In this document: positions 9,597 to 17,575 of the stretch, piece after piece
Numbering within the stretch: position 1 is the stretch's first letter
How the letters are laid out: every line of letters starts with the position of its first letter
Assembly (NCBI GenBank): GCA_045612065.1
Contig: JAZKYH010000001.1
Coordinates: 1-64,000, forward strand
Direction: 5' to 3'
Length of the DNA: 64,000 nucleotides
From: UBA1189 sp045612065
Lineage (GTDB): Bacteria > Bacteroidota > Bacteroidia > Bacteroidales > Bacteroidaceae
Translations under genes and position numbers: made by a program
Notes under the pieces: generated by a model
What the model saw: only the letters and a program-made list of their open reading frames with translations
Database searches by the model: none
Told to the model about the DNA's origin: nothing

Positions 9597-9704
9597 TGTC
9601 ATCCTGAACAACGTAAAGGAACCCGCGCAAGGACTTTGCAAGAGACTTGTCGAGATTGCCTTAACGGCGACCTAAAGGTTGTTTCGCTCTGCTCAAAATG
9701 ACAA
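9597..9704. repeat. intergenic repeat with TGTCATCCTGA ... AAAATGACA ends
   Basis: The mazG-lolD gap contains a block that begins GTGTCATCCTGAACAACG and ends GCTCAAAATGACA. The outer TGTCAT/ATGACA ends are inverted. Blocks of this form are common between genes in Bacteroidota. No gene is seen. Confidence 0.5.
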
Positions 9705-9780
9705 ATCTTTGTAAAACTTTATGTTTGGGGCGTCGCAATTAACGCTAATGCTTTGCGTCGGTGCTATCTTTTCATTACCG

Positions 9781-10434
9781 TTAGAGTTCAATCCTTCCGT
9801 CGCGGAGGCGGATGGTGCGGTCGGTGGTGGCGGCAAGGTTTTCGTCGTGGGTGACGATGATGAAGGTCTGACCCAATTGGTCGCGCAGGTCGAAGAAGAG
9901 GCGGTGTAGTTCCTCTTTGTTTTGCGTGTCGAGGCTACCTGAAGGCTCGTCGGCAAGGATTACTTGTGGACGGTTTACCAAGGCGCGGGCTACGGCTACA
10001 CGTTGCTTCTCACCGCCGGAGAGTTCCGAAGGTTTGTGTGTGGCGCGGTCGGTGAGGTGCAAGTAGTCGAGCATCTCCATGGCGCGTTGGCGGGCATCGC
10101 TCATGCTGGCTCCACCAATAAGGGCGGGCATCATGACATTCTCTACTGCGGTGAACTCGGGTAGTAACTGGTGGAACTGAAATACGAAGCCAATGTGTTG
10201 GTTGCGGAAGGCAGAGAGTTGTTTCTCCTTATATACAGAGACGTCAATGCCATCGAAAATCACCTGACCGCTGTCGGGGCGGTCGAGGGTTCCGAGAATC
10301 TGTAGCAGTGTGGTTTTACCTGCACCACTGGGGCCTACGATGCTGACTACTTCGCCTTGGTTGATGGTGAGGTCTATGCCCTTGAGCACTTCGAGCGTGC
10401 CGAAACTCTTGTGTATGTCGTGAAGTTGTATCAT
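9781..10434 (-). CDS. lolD: LolD-type ABC transporter ATP-binding protein
   Basis: A 217-residue ABC ATPase: Walker A GPSGAGKT (about residue 36), signature LSGGEKQR, Walker B VILADEPSGSLD and switch His in IIVTHDENLA. The sequence fits the LolD/MacB group, which powers release of lipoproteins from the inner membrane or related export with a LolC/E-type permease. No permease is adjacent. I start at MIQLHDIHKSF. The open frame extends far upstream, but that part overlaps tcdA and repeat sequence. It lies last in a minus-strand row with tcdA and the antiporter. Confidence 0.88.
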   Translation of the reverse strand: MIQLHDIHKSFGTLEVLKGIDLTINQGEVVSIVGPSGAGKTTLLQILGTLDRPDSGQVIFDGIDVSVYKEKQLSAFRNQHIGFVFQFHQLLPEFTAVENVMMPALIGGASMSDARQRAMEMLDYLHLTDRATHKPSELSGGEKQRVAVARALVNRPQVILADEPSGSLDTQNKEELHRLFFDLRDQLGQTFIIVTHDENLAATTDRTIRLRDGRIEL

Positions 10435-10449
10435 TGTGCTTCTTATTTT

Positions 10450-10522
10450 GTCAATAGACAACGGACAACTGTCAATGGTCTGGGGGCGTGGCGTGTAGCC
10501 TGTTGTCTGTAGTCCGTTGTCT
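10450..10522. repeat. GACAAC/GTTGTC-type inverted repeat between tcdA and lolD
   Basis: GACAACGGACAACTGTCAAT on one side and TGTTGTCTGTAGTCCGTTGT on the other form a degenerate inverted pair. Related sequence recurs inside topB (40672-40766), just upstream of topB (42168-42190) and at 43096-43118. Confidence 0.6.
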
Positions 10523-10523
10523 T

Positions 10524-11375
10524 TTATAGTTTTCGTATTACATATTCTGCGAGGTAGCAACCAAACACGGCAGGCATGTAACTGATGGTGCCAGTGGTTG
10601 ATTTCTTGTTTTGTTCGCCTTCGATGGTGATGATGGCATTGCGGTCGGCCTGCTCGGTAGAGAAAACCACAGGAAGCGAACGGCGCACCCCCTCTTTCTT
10701 GAGGCGTGTGCGCACGGCTTTGGCCAGTCCACAATGGTAGGTGTCCCAAATGTCGGCAAAGCGTATCTGCGTGATGTCGCTCTTGGCACCGGCTCCCATA
10801 CTGCTCACGATGGGTATACCACGGCGTAAAGCCTCGCTGATAAGGGCGCACTTGGGGGCGATGGTGTCGATGGCATCGACGATGAAATCGAACGAAGCCC
10901 CCTCAACTCCCCCCGAAGGGGAGCTTAATAAATTCGAAACTGTAATAGTGGCCACTTTCGAATGTTCTGTTATATTTGTTATATTAGCAGAGGGGGTTGC
11001 AATACGTGCGATGTCTGTAAGCTCCCCTTCGGGGGGAGTTGAGGGGGCTACGTATTGGCATAACGCGTGTAGTTTGATGTCGGGGTTGATGTCGCGGAAA
11101 CGTTCCGTCAAGACCTCTACCTTAGGACGACCGAGAGTGGCATGGGTAGCGGGCAGTTGGCGATTGATGTTGGTAGTCTGCACGGTATCGGCATCGATGA
11201 TAGTCATCTCGCCTATACCTGCACGACACAGCATCTCTGCTGCGTAAGCGCCTACACCACCTACTCCCACAACGAGTACATGGGTATCACGCAAGCGTTG
11301 CATCTTGTCTTTACCAAGCAGCAATTCCGTGCGGTCAGTCCATGACTCTCTTATATTTTCACTTTCATCTTTCAT
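10524..11375 (-). CDS. tcdA: tRNA threonylcarbamoyladenosine dehydratase (ThiF/E1-like)
   Basis: An E1-like ATP-dependent enzyme that cyclises t6A37 in tRNA. The nucleotide-binding motif VLVVGVGGVGAYAAEML is near the start, followed by DADTVQTTNINRQ and the family block FIVDAIDTIAPKCALI, then LPVVFSTE. The start is uncertain. An in-frame Met 33 codons upstream is possible, but the extra stretch (KDESEN-type) is translated repeat DNA, so I use 11375. About 50 residues between LHALCQYV and FDFIVDAIDT are absent from normal members. They are encoded by a perfect 31-bp inverted repeat plus its spacer. The gene remains in frame. Confidence 0.88.
   Translation of the reverse strand: MKDESENIRESWTDRTELLLGKDKMQRLRDTHVLVVGVGGVGAYAAEMLCRAGIGEMTIIDADTVQTTNINRQLPATHATLGRPKVEVLTERFRDINPDIKLHALCQYVAPSTPPEGELTDIARIATPSANITNITEHSKVATITVSNLLSSPSGGVEGASFDFIVDAIDTIAPKCALISEALRRGIPIVSSMGAGAKSDITQIRFADIWDTYHCGLAKAVRTRLKKEGVRRSLPVVFSTEQADRNAIITIEGEQNKKSTTGTISYMPAVFGCYLAEYVIRKL
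10897..11048. repeat. perfect 31-bp inverted repeat inserted in tcdA
   Basis: The arms 10897-10927 and 11018-11048 are exact reverse complements. Each holds an internal CTCCCC-TTCG-GGGGAG-type hairpin (core CCCCCCGAAGGGGAGC). The spacer is 90 bp. The whole unit is translated in frame within tcdA. It looks like a MITE-like palindromic unit of Bacteroidota genomes. Confidence 0.85.
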
Positions 11376-11484
11376 ATTTTCACTTTCATCTTTGACTTCG
11401 TCGAAGTTGCTCCGCTCGCTGAGCAATCGCAAGTAAACTTGCTTCTCGCTCGCTTGATAACTTTCATCTTTCATCTTTCAACTT
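11351..11484. repeat. TTTCATCTTTCA-type repeats with embedded hairpin element
   Basis: Degenerate copies of ACTTTCATCTTTCAT flank a block with hairpins GTTGCTC...GAGCAAT (11406-11423) and GCAAGT-AA-ACTTGC (11430-11443). The same block layout, GCTCGCTGAGCRAT followed by a small GTAAG/CTTAC hairpin, recurs at 43035-43085. It lies between the antiporter and tcdA and supplies the dubious N-terminal extension of tcdA. Confidence 0.6.
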
Positions 11485-13557
11485 TCAACTCGTAGGCAGC
11501 GGTTGTGCATATGATAACTCATGTGCCTGGCCAAACTGCTCAGGGTAGATAATCATCAAACTGTTATTGGAGAAATGACGTACCAACTGGGTGGGGAGGT
11601 TATCGAATGATGGTTGCCATGAGATGCCTCCGCGGCGGGCACTGACGAGCACGAAGAGGTGGTCGTAGCTGAGGTGCTGTGTCACGATGAGCAGGTCGTT
11701 CCAATCGTCGAGAGCGACGTATGAGGTGCGTGCACTTGGGTGGTTGGCCTGGATATACTCCTTCAATAGGGGGATGGTATTGGTGTGTGCGTAGAAGTCG
11801 ATGCGGCAGCCCAACTGCTCAGCCATACGGCTCACACGCTCTACCCATAGGTAGAAGCCTACCTCCTTCTCGGCCCATTCGGGTACGGCCACGATGATGC
11901 GGTGTATCACGTTGACGGGCATCAGGTAGTTGACGATGATGACTTGGTGGTTGATGCGTGCCAGGAGGTCGGTTGCCACGGTTCCAAGATAAGAGTCACC
12001 CATGCGGCGTTTGTGGTGCAGACCAAGTAGCAATTCTGACGCTTCAAGTTCTTTCATGGAGTGCACGATGCTTCCTACGACGTTCACCCCGACACGGTTG
12101 TGGGTCGAGAGTTGCACGTCGGCCGAGGCTGCGGTCTTGGCTGCACACTCGAGGTTTAGTTTACCTTGCTTTAATTGCTGCTCCACACGGTCGTTGTCGA
12201 GGCACACCTGTAGGGCTATCATTTCCTTCTTCGACTTCGGGTTGCGCATCATTACAGCGGTATCGATGAGTGCTTCTACCGTTTCGGGATTGTTGAGCGC
12301 TACCATAATCTTCTCGTTGGCATTGTTTGTGCCGTTGGGCGCAGAGGTGTCGGAGAGGGCAATCTCACGTGCCGCGCGCTCGGTTGCCAAAGAACTGATA
12401 ATGCAACTGACGAGGATGACCAGCACCACTCCGTTGATGATGTCGTCTCCAATGAGTGCCACGCCGGGCGCTACTTCAAGTTGGGTTCCCACCATGATTA
12501 TGGCCAACGCACCTGCTGCATGGGCATTGCTGAGTCCGAAGAGCATACGGCGCTCTGAGGCCTTCATGCGTAGTGCCAATTGAGTAATCCATGCACTCAA
12601 CCACTTGGTGAGCGTGGCCGTCACTACCAGTACGAGCATCACGAAGATGGCTTCGCTGTGGTCGAACATACTTTTCAAGTTGACCAACATGCCCACACTG
12701 ATGAGGAAATAGGGGATGAAGAGGGCATTGCCCACAAACTCGATGCGGTTCATCAAGGGGGATACGCGCGGAATGTATCTGTTGAGTACCAAGCCGGCAA
12801 GGAAGGCTCCGAAGAGGCCTTCGAGTCCTGCCAATTCAGATAGCGCTGCACTCAAGATGAGCATGACGAGCACGAAGGTAAACTGGGTGACGTTGTCGCT
12901 ATAGTGCTTGAAAAAGTAGCGCGTGAAGCGCGGATAGGCAAGGAAGATGAAACAGCAATATGCCACGCACTTCAAGAGGAATATAACCCAGAACTGTGCG
13001 CTTACATCTCCTTTGGCACTTGCCGAGATACCGGCCAACATAAACAGGGCCAGCAGTAGGGCTATCATGGTGCCGGCAATGGCTATGGTGACACAATCGT
13101 GTCGGCTCAGTCCGTAGCGACCTACGATGGGGTAGGCGATGAGGGTGTGTGAGGAGATGATGCATGAGAGCAACAGCGAGGCCTCCCAAGGTAGGTGTAA
13201 TACCCATTGTCCGACGGCAAAGCCAATTACCGTGGGGATGGTGAAGGTGATGAGGCCGAAGGTGATGCCTCGCGTGCGGTTCTTCTTCAATCCCTCGAGG
13301 TCCATCTCCAAACTGGCAAGGAACATGATATAATAGAGTCCCATCTTGCCAAAAAGCTCAAAACTGCTGTCACGTGACAGAATGTTGAGACCATGCTCAC
13401 CCACCAGCACACCGGCCAAAATCATTCCCACGAGGTGGGGTACACGAATGCGGTTGAATAATAGTGGCGCAAAAAGAATAATGGCTAACACCACAAGGAA
13501 TATCCACGTGGGGTTGGTGATGGGGAAAAGATGGCTTATGTCGCTAAAGAACTGCAT
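11485..13557 (-). CDS. CPA2-family cation/proton antiporter with C-terminal USP-like domain
   Basis: A 690-residue membrane protein. Residues 1 to about 400 contain 12 or so hydrophobic segments of the Na+/H+ exchanger type (NRIRVPHLVGMILAGVLVGEHGL, GAFLAGLVLN). The last 270 residues are soluble and resemble universal stress protein modules (KIMVALNNPETVEALIDTA and HRIIVAVPEWAEKE). It probably exchanges Na+ or K+ for protons at the inner membrane, with the USP part sensing nucleotides. I start at MQFFSDISHLF, which clears the preceding gene; an upstream Met would overlap it. Confidence 0.87.
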   Translation of the reverse strand: MQFFSDISHLFPITNPTWIFLVVLAIILFAPLLFNRIRVPHLVGMILAGVLVGEHGLNILSRDSSFELFGKMGLYYIMFLASLEMDLEGLKKNRTRGITFGLITFTIPTVIGFAVGQWVLHLPWEASLLLSCIISSHTLIAYPIVGRYGLSRHDCVTIAIAGTMIALLLALFMLAGISASAKGDVSAQFWVIFLLKCVAYCCFIFLAYPRFTRYFFKHYSDNVTQFTFVLVMLILSAALSELAGLEGLFGAFLAGLVLNRYIPRVSPLMNRIEFVGNALFIPYFLISVGMLVNLKSMFDHSEAIFVMLVLVVTATLTKWLSAWITQLALRMKASERRMLFGLSNAHAAGALAIIMVGTQLEVAPGVALIGDDIINGVVLVILVSCIISSLATERAAREIALSDTSAPNGTNNANEKIMVALNNPETVEALIDTAVMMRNPKSKKEMIALQVCLDNDRVEQQLKQGKLNLECAAKTAASADVQLSTHNRVGVNVVGSIVHSMKELEASELLLGLHHKRRMGDSYLGTVATDLLARINHQVIIVNYLMPVNVIHRIIVAVPEWAEKEVGFYLWVERVSRMAEQLGCRIDFYAHTNTIPLLKEYIQANHPSARTSYVALDDWNDLLIVTQHLSYDHLFVLVSARRGGISWQPSFDNLPTQLVRHFSNNSLMIIYPEQFGQAHELSYAQPLPTS

Positions 13558-13580
13558 GGCTTGGATGTGTGTCGTGCGGA

Positions 13581-14315
13581 TTAGAAACTGAAACTGCATT
13601 GTAGCCCGTAGGCTTGGTTACGTAGGGTGTTCTGCCTGTTCTCTATGGTCGTAGGGCGCACCTGTACACTGAGGTCGTCGGTGATGTCAAAGTTGGAGAG
13701 CTCGGCATCGACATAGGCATCGACAACAGAGAGGAGGTAGACACCAATGAAGCAGAAGATGCTAAGGTCGCGTTGGCGACGATAGTTGTCCTTACGGTTC
13801 TTGAACACGCGAGTGAGGTAGTCCTTGTTGGCCTCAACGTTATAGCGTGGGGGAAGGAAATCCTCATAACTGGCAGTGCCTGGGTCGTCATCCATAATGT
13901 CGAGGTAGGCCTGCGAGTAGTCGCTGTACATTTGGTTGTTCCAATTGAGCGCATAGGCACAACCAAGGAATCCACCATATACGATGGGTAGTTTCCAATA
14001 TTTGTGGTTATAGATTTGTCCGCCACCGGGGAATACGAGAGCGCTCCATGTGGCTTTGCCAGGGTCGGGGGTGAAGGAGGCAAGGCGCTGCTGACGGAGT
14101 TGGCGACGGGTGAGTTTTGTGGCTCCTGTGGAGTCTGCTTCGGAGATTCCAGGAATTTCAGGGAGGACGGAAAGGTTGAGTTCTTTCAGGTCGGGCATGA
14201 CGAAATACGTGCTATCCCCCACAAAGTGCTGTGCCTGCGCAGTAATTGTACTGGGCAGGCAAAGCATCGCCAATAGGGCGAATAGGGGGGGGAGTATCCG
14301 GCGTAGCGTCGTCAT
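13581..14315 (-). CDS. DUF5683 membrane protein
   Basis: A 244-residue protein with a signal peptide (about 1-26). The segment KATWSALVFPGGGQIYNHKYWKLPIVYGGF is the hallmark of DUF5683, a Bacteroidota envelope family commonly found beside parB. A second hydrophobic segment is DLSIFCFIGVYLLSVVDAYVDA. The function is unknown. It starts one base after the parB stop, so it is very likely in the par operon and translationally coupled. Confidence 0.85.
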   Translation of the reverse strand: MTTLRRILPPLFALLAMLCLPSTITAQAQHFVGDSTYFVMPDLKELNLSVLPEIPGISEADSTGATKLTRRQLRQQRLASFTPDPGKATWSALVFPGGGQIYNHKYWKLPIVYGGFLGCAYALNWNNQMYSDYSQAYLDIMDDDPGTASYEDFLPPRYNVEANKDYLTRVFKNRKDNYRRQRDLSIFCFIGVYLLSVVDAYVDAELSNFDITDDLSVQVRPTTIENRQNTLRNQAYGLQCSFSF

Positions 14316-14316
14316 A

Positions 14317-15183
14317 TCATGCTTTTAGCTTGTCGAGCAGGGCTATGATGCGCTCCAGCTCTTGCTCGTCCTTGAAGGTGATGGCAATCTTTCCCTTTCC
14401 CTTGTTATTGCATGTTAGTTGTACGTCGGTTTGGAAGAAGTTGGCAAGGTGGTGTTTCAGCAAGTCGTATTCGTTGGTCTGTGAACCCTTCTTGCTTCCC
14501 TCCTTTTTCTGCTTGCTCTTCTTTACAATCTCCTCGACCTTGCGCACCGAGTATCCGAGAGTCTGTATCTCTTGGAAGAGGTTGATCTGCTCTACGGGGT
14601 TGTCGAGCGCGAGCAGAGCACGTGCATGGCCCATGTCGAGTTCGCGATTCTTGAGTGCCATCTGAATCTGTGCGGGCAACTTCAAGAGGCGTAGGTAGTT
14701 GGCTACGGTGGTGCGCTTCTTGCCTACGCGTTCGCTCAATCGCTCTTGGGTGAGTTCGTACTCTTCGAGCAGGTGCTGGTAGGCGAGGGCAATCTCCATG
14801 GCGTTAAGGTCCTCACGCTGGATGTTCTCCACGAGTGCCATCTCCATTACGTTCTCATCGTCAGCAGTGCGGATATAGGCCGGCACGGCGGTGAGGCCTG
14901 CGAGTTGTGATGCACGGAAGCGGCGCTCACCTGCAATGATTTGGTAGGTGCCGTCGTCCATCTTGCGCAATGTGATGGGCTGTATGATGCCAATCTCCTT
15001 GATAGAGTCGGCGAGTTCCTGCAATGCCTCGGGGTCAAACTCACGGCGGGGCTGATTGGGGTTGGCCTTGATGAGATGTATGGATATCTCACTGATAGAC
15101 GATGACCCTTCGGTCTTTACCGTATCGGTAGAGATGAGGGCATCGAGGCCGCGGCCTAATGAGGGGTATTTCTTTTGTGCCAT
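14317..15183 (-). CDS. parB: chromosome-partitioning protein ParB
   Basis: A 288-residue CTPase/DNA-binding protein that loads on parS and works with ParA in origin segregation. It has the N-terminal box KKYPSLGRGLDALIS, the CTP-binding core with IAGERRFRAS, NIQREDLNAMEIA, the helix-turn-helix (LTQERLSERVGKKRTTVANYLRLLKLP) and a C-terminal dimer domain. No parS palindrome was spotted in the window. It is separated from parA by a four-helix-bundle gene and repeats, which is not the usual direct coupling. Confidence 0.96.
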   Translation of the reverse strand: MAQKKYPSLGRGLDALISTDTVKTEGSSSISEISIHLIKANPNQPRREFDPEALQELADSIKEIGIIQPITLRKMDDGTYQIIAGERRFRASQLAGLTAVPAYIRTADDENVMEMALVENIQREDLNAMEIALAYQHLLEEYELTQERLSERVGKKRTTVANYLRLLKLPAQIQMALKNRELDMGHARALLALDNPVEQINLFQEIQTLGYSVRKVEEIVKKSKQKKEGSKKGSQTNEYDLLKHHLANFFQTDVQLTCNNKGKGKIAITFKDEQELERIIALLDKLKA

Positions 15184-15190
15184 ATATTTC

Positions 15191-15270
15191 GAGTGGAAAG
15201 TGGAAAGATGAAAGATGAAAGTTCGTGCAAGCGGGCGAAGCGAAGTTCGACGAAGTCAAAGATGAAAGTT
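15191..15270. repeat. GAAAGATGAAAG-type repeat upstream of parB
   Basis: GTGGAAAGATGAAAGATGAA is followed by GCGAAGCGAAGTTCGACGAAG and GTCAAAGATGAAAGTTC. This is the complement of the family at 11351-11484. It separates parB from the four-helix-bundle gene. Confidence 0.55.
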
Positions 15271-15289
15271 CTCCTTCTTCTGTTCCACC

Positions 15290-15652
15290 TTATGCTAGGT
15301 GATTGTTTTGTTTACAGGTTTTTATACTTGATGTTAATAATGCAATTAGTTCTTTTAAGTCGATGTACATGGAATCAAATTGCTGTTGGTCTATGATGTC
15401 GCTTTCGTACAGAAGTTCCATCCAATAAGCCGTTTCATCCGCTTCTTTTAGCGCAATAGATAGTTTGTTGATAAAATCTGCTGTGCTTTGAGCGTTGTTG
15501 CTTTCTCGTGCATTGGCTCCTATACTGGTACCACTTCGCAAAATCTGCTTTGAAATGACAATCTCTCCTTTTTCCTTTTGAAGGAAAGAGTAGAATCGTA
15601 TAATTCTTATAGCGAATTGCTTGCTCTTCTGTAGTAATGGTCCGTAACTCAT
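15290..15652 (-). CDS. four-helix-bundle protein (S23/Avd-like fold)
   Basis: A 120-residue all-helical protein of the family typified by the 23S rRNA intervening-sequence protein (ILRSGTSIGANARESNNAQST, INKLSIALKEADETAYWMELL). The fold is shared with Avd, the accessory protein of diversity-generating retroelements, but no reverse transcriptase is present here. It interrupts the parA-parB pair, is flanked on both sides by GAAAGATGAAAG-type repeats and is AT-richer than its neighbours. That suggests insertion. The function is unknown. Confidence 0.85.
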   Translation of the reverse strand: MSYGPLLQKSKQFAIRIIRFYSFLQKEKGEIVISKQILRSGTSIGANARESNNAQSTADFINKLSIALKEADETAYWMELLYESDIIDQQQFDSMYIDLKELIALLTSSIKTCKQNNHLA

Positions 15653-15702
15653 AATTAGCGTTTTTAGATAGAAAAATAAAAGTCCTCATCATTCAAAGAA
15701 TA

Positions 15703-15733
15703 CCTTTCATCTTTCATCTTTCCACTTTCAACT
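15703..15733. repeat. TTTCATCTTTCA-type repeat between parA and the four-helix-bundle gene
   Basis: CTTTCATCTTTCATCTTTCC then ACTTTCAAC. With 15191-15270 it brackets the four-helix-bundle gene. Confidence 0.55.
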
Positions 15734-16489
15734 TTTTTTAATGATTTCCTGTGCCAATGCCAGGTAGTTCTGTGCTCCCTTTGACTCTGCATCGTAGAGA
15801 ATGGTGGGGATGCCGTGGCTGGGGGCTTCGCTGAGGCGCACGTTGCGTTGGATAACGGTGTCGAACACCAGTTCCTGGAAGTGACGGCGTACCTCGTCGA
15901 GCACCTGATTGCTCAAGCGTAGGCGTGAATCGTACATCGTGAGCAAGAAACCTTCGATGCCAAGTGTGGGGTTGAGCTTCGACTTGATAATCTTAATGGT
16001 ATTGAGCAACTTGCTGATACCCTCTAGCGCAAAATATTCGCACTGCACGGGGATGATAACCGAATGAGCAGCCGTGAGGGCATTCACCGTGATGAGACCC
16101 AGTGAAGGAGAACAGTCGATGAGGATATAGTCGTACTCGGACAAGAAGGGTTCGAGCAAACGCTTCATCACGGTCTCGCGACCTTCGAGGTTGAGCATCT
16201 CAATCTCTGCGCCGACGAGGTTGATGTGCGAGGCAATGACATCGAGTCCTTCGATGTCGGTGGTGTATATGGCTTCGCGTGGATCGCGTCCGTCGATAAG
16301 GCACTCATAGATAGAGCAGTCTACAGTCTGTATGTCCACACCGAGTCCCGATGAGGCGTTGGCCTGTGGGTCGGCATCGATGAGTAGAACCTTCTTCTCC
16401 AAGGTTGCCAGCGAAGCTGCCAAGTTGATGGCAGTGGTGGTCTTGCCCACACCGCCCTTTTGGTTGGCTAATGCAATGATTTTTCCCAT
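15728..16489 (-). CDS. parA: chromosome-partitioning ATPase ParA (Soj)
   Basis: A 253-residue deviant Walker ATPase: KGGVGKTTTAINLAASL at the N-terminus, LLIDADPQANASSGLG, and YDILIDCSPSLG-type switch (YDYILIDCSPSLGLIT). It forms nucleoid-bound dimers that ParB-parS complexes follow during segregation. It is first in the minus-strand par cluster. The gap to surE holds the divergent promoters. Confidence 0.96.
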   Translation of the reverse strand: MGKIIALANQKGGVGKTTTAINLAASLATLEKKVLLIDADPQANASSGLGVDIQTVDCSIYECLIDGRDPREAIYTTDIEGLDVIASHINLVGAEIEMLNLEGRETVMKRLLEPFLSEYDYILIDCSPSLGLITVNALTAAHSVIIPVQCEYFALEGISKLLNTIKIIKSKLNPTLGIEGFLLTMYDSRLRLSNQVLDEVRRHFQELVFDTVIQRNVRLSEAPSHGIPTILYDAESKGAQNYLALAQEIIKKS

Positions 16490-16625
16490 TTAATAAAATA
16501 TACTAAAATGTTTCAAGGTGCGAAGTAAGTAATAATCTACCTATTAATATAAAAAAAGTGATTAAAGTTTCTAAAAATGTGGATAACTTGCCGTTTTGGT
16601 GGAAAACTTTTGGCGCTTAGCGGCT

Positions 16626-16654
16626 TTTGTGCTAAATTCGCGTTCATATATTTG
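16626..16654 (+). promoter_or_regulatory. surE promoter
   Basis: TTTG (16626-16629), 17 bases, TATATTTG (16647-16654). The surE ATG begins five bases after the -7 box, so the transcript would start at or within a few bases of the start codon. Confidence 0.65.
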
Positions 16655-16659
16655 CACTT

Positions 16660-17433
16660 ATGAACAACGAAAGACCTCTGATACTCATCTCTAACGATGA
16701 TGGTTACAAGGCTCGCGGCATTAACTTTGTGGCCGAATTGCTTTCCACTTTTGCCGATGTTATCGTGATGGCCCCCGAGGGTGGACGCTCGGGTATGGGA
16801 TGTGCCATTACTTCCAAAGAACCAGTATACTACAGCCTCGTGAGTGAGCGCGAGCATCTCACCATCTATAAGTGCTCGGGGACACCCGTCGACTGCATCA
16901 AGATGGCATTGCACGAGCTGTTTCCTGATCGCCAACCCGACCTTATCGTCGGTGGCATCAACCATGGCGACAACTCGGGTGTCAATGTGCACTATTCGGG
17001 TACGATGGGCATTGTCATCGAGGGCTGTATGAAGGGCATTCCTTCAGTAGGCTTCTCGCTTGACAATCATTCACCTGAGGCCGACTTCGAGCCTTGTGCC
17101 CCCTACATTGTGAAGATGGTGGAGCAGGTGCTTGAACGTGGTCTTCCTACAGGCTCTTGCCTCAATGTCAACTTCCCCGCAACACCTATCTATGAGGGTG
17201 TCAAGGTATGTCGTATGGCTCGCGGCGAGTGGACTCAGGAGTGGGAGGAACATCCTCATCCGCGTGGAGGCAATTACTTCTGGCTCGTGGGTAGTTTCTG
17301 CTTGCGCGACGAGAATCCGCACGAAGCAGATCGCCCTAACCTCACCGAAGGCTACGTAGCGGTAACTCCCATACAGATTGATATGACCGATTATGCCCTG
17401 ATGCAAGAGATTCAAGAGAATTGGAATCTGTAA
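16660..17433 (+). CDS. surE: 5'/3'-nucleotidase SurE
   Basis: A 257-residue metal-dependent nucleotidase acting on nucleoside monophosphates. The metal site is seen in LISNDDGYKARG (two Asp), GRSGMG and GGINHGDNSGVNVHYSGT (Asn). It pairs with lpxB as often seen in Bacteroidota. The start is fixed by the conserved N-terminus. The promoter position suggests leaderless translation. Confidence 0.96.
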   Translation: MNNERPLILISNDDGYKARGINFVAELLSTFADVIVMAPEGGRSGMGCAITSKEPVYYSLVSEREHLTIYKCSGTPVDCIKMALHELFPDRQPDLIVGGINHGDNSGVNVHYSGTMGIVIEGCMKGIPSVGFSLDNHSPEADFEPCAPYIVKMVEQVLERGLPTGSCLNVNFPATPIYEGVKVCRMARGEWTQEWEEHPHPRGGNYFWLVGSFCLRDENPHEADRPNLTEGYVAVTPIQIDMTDYALMQEIQENWNL

Positions 17434-17436
17434 TAT

Positions 17437-17506
17437 CTCAGTACGGACATTGCCGAACTGGAGTTCAGAGCCTTCTGGACTCCAGTCTAGACCTATCTGG
17501 ACTGAG
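17437..17506. terminator. nested palindrome between surE and lpxB
   Basis: Outer arms CTCAGT/ACTGAG (17437 and 17501) enclose CTGGAGT/ACTCCAG (17458 and 17479). It forms a long RNA hairpin after surE but lacks a clear T-run, so it may be a transcript-stabilising or attenuating structure. Confidence 0.4.
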
Positions 17507-17575
17507 ACAAGGGTGGTGGAAAAACGGAAAACTATCAGGATTGTTTTGATGTAAGAACAAACTAACCAACTGAAA

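Noticed and set aside
10511..10524. A further GTCTTTTA copy near the tcdA end
   Set aside because: No TAnnTTTG box lies 19 bases downstream; the match comes from the GTTGTC repeat.
10435..10851. N-terminal extension of the lolD frame
   Set aside because: It reads through repeat DNA and into tcdA in another frame; the ABC domain starts naturally at MIQLHDIHKSF.
15290..15652. Diversity-generating retroelement around the Avd-like gene
   Set aside because: No reverse transcriptase and no template/variable repeat pair are found nearby.
16537..16992. 151-codon minus-strand frame opposite surE
   Set aside because: It is antisense to a conserved gene and contains no family motif.
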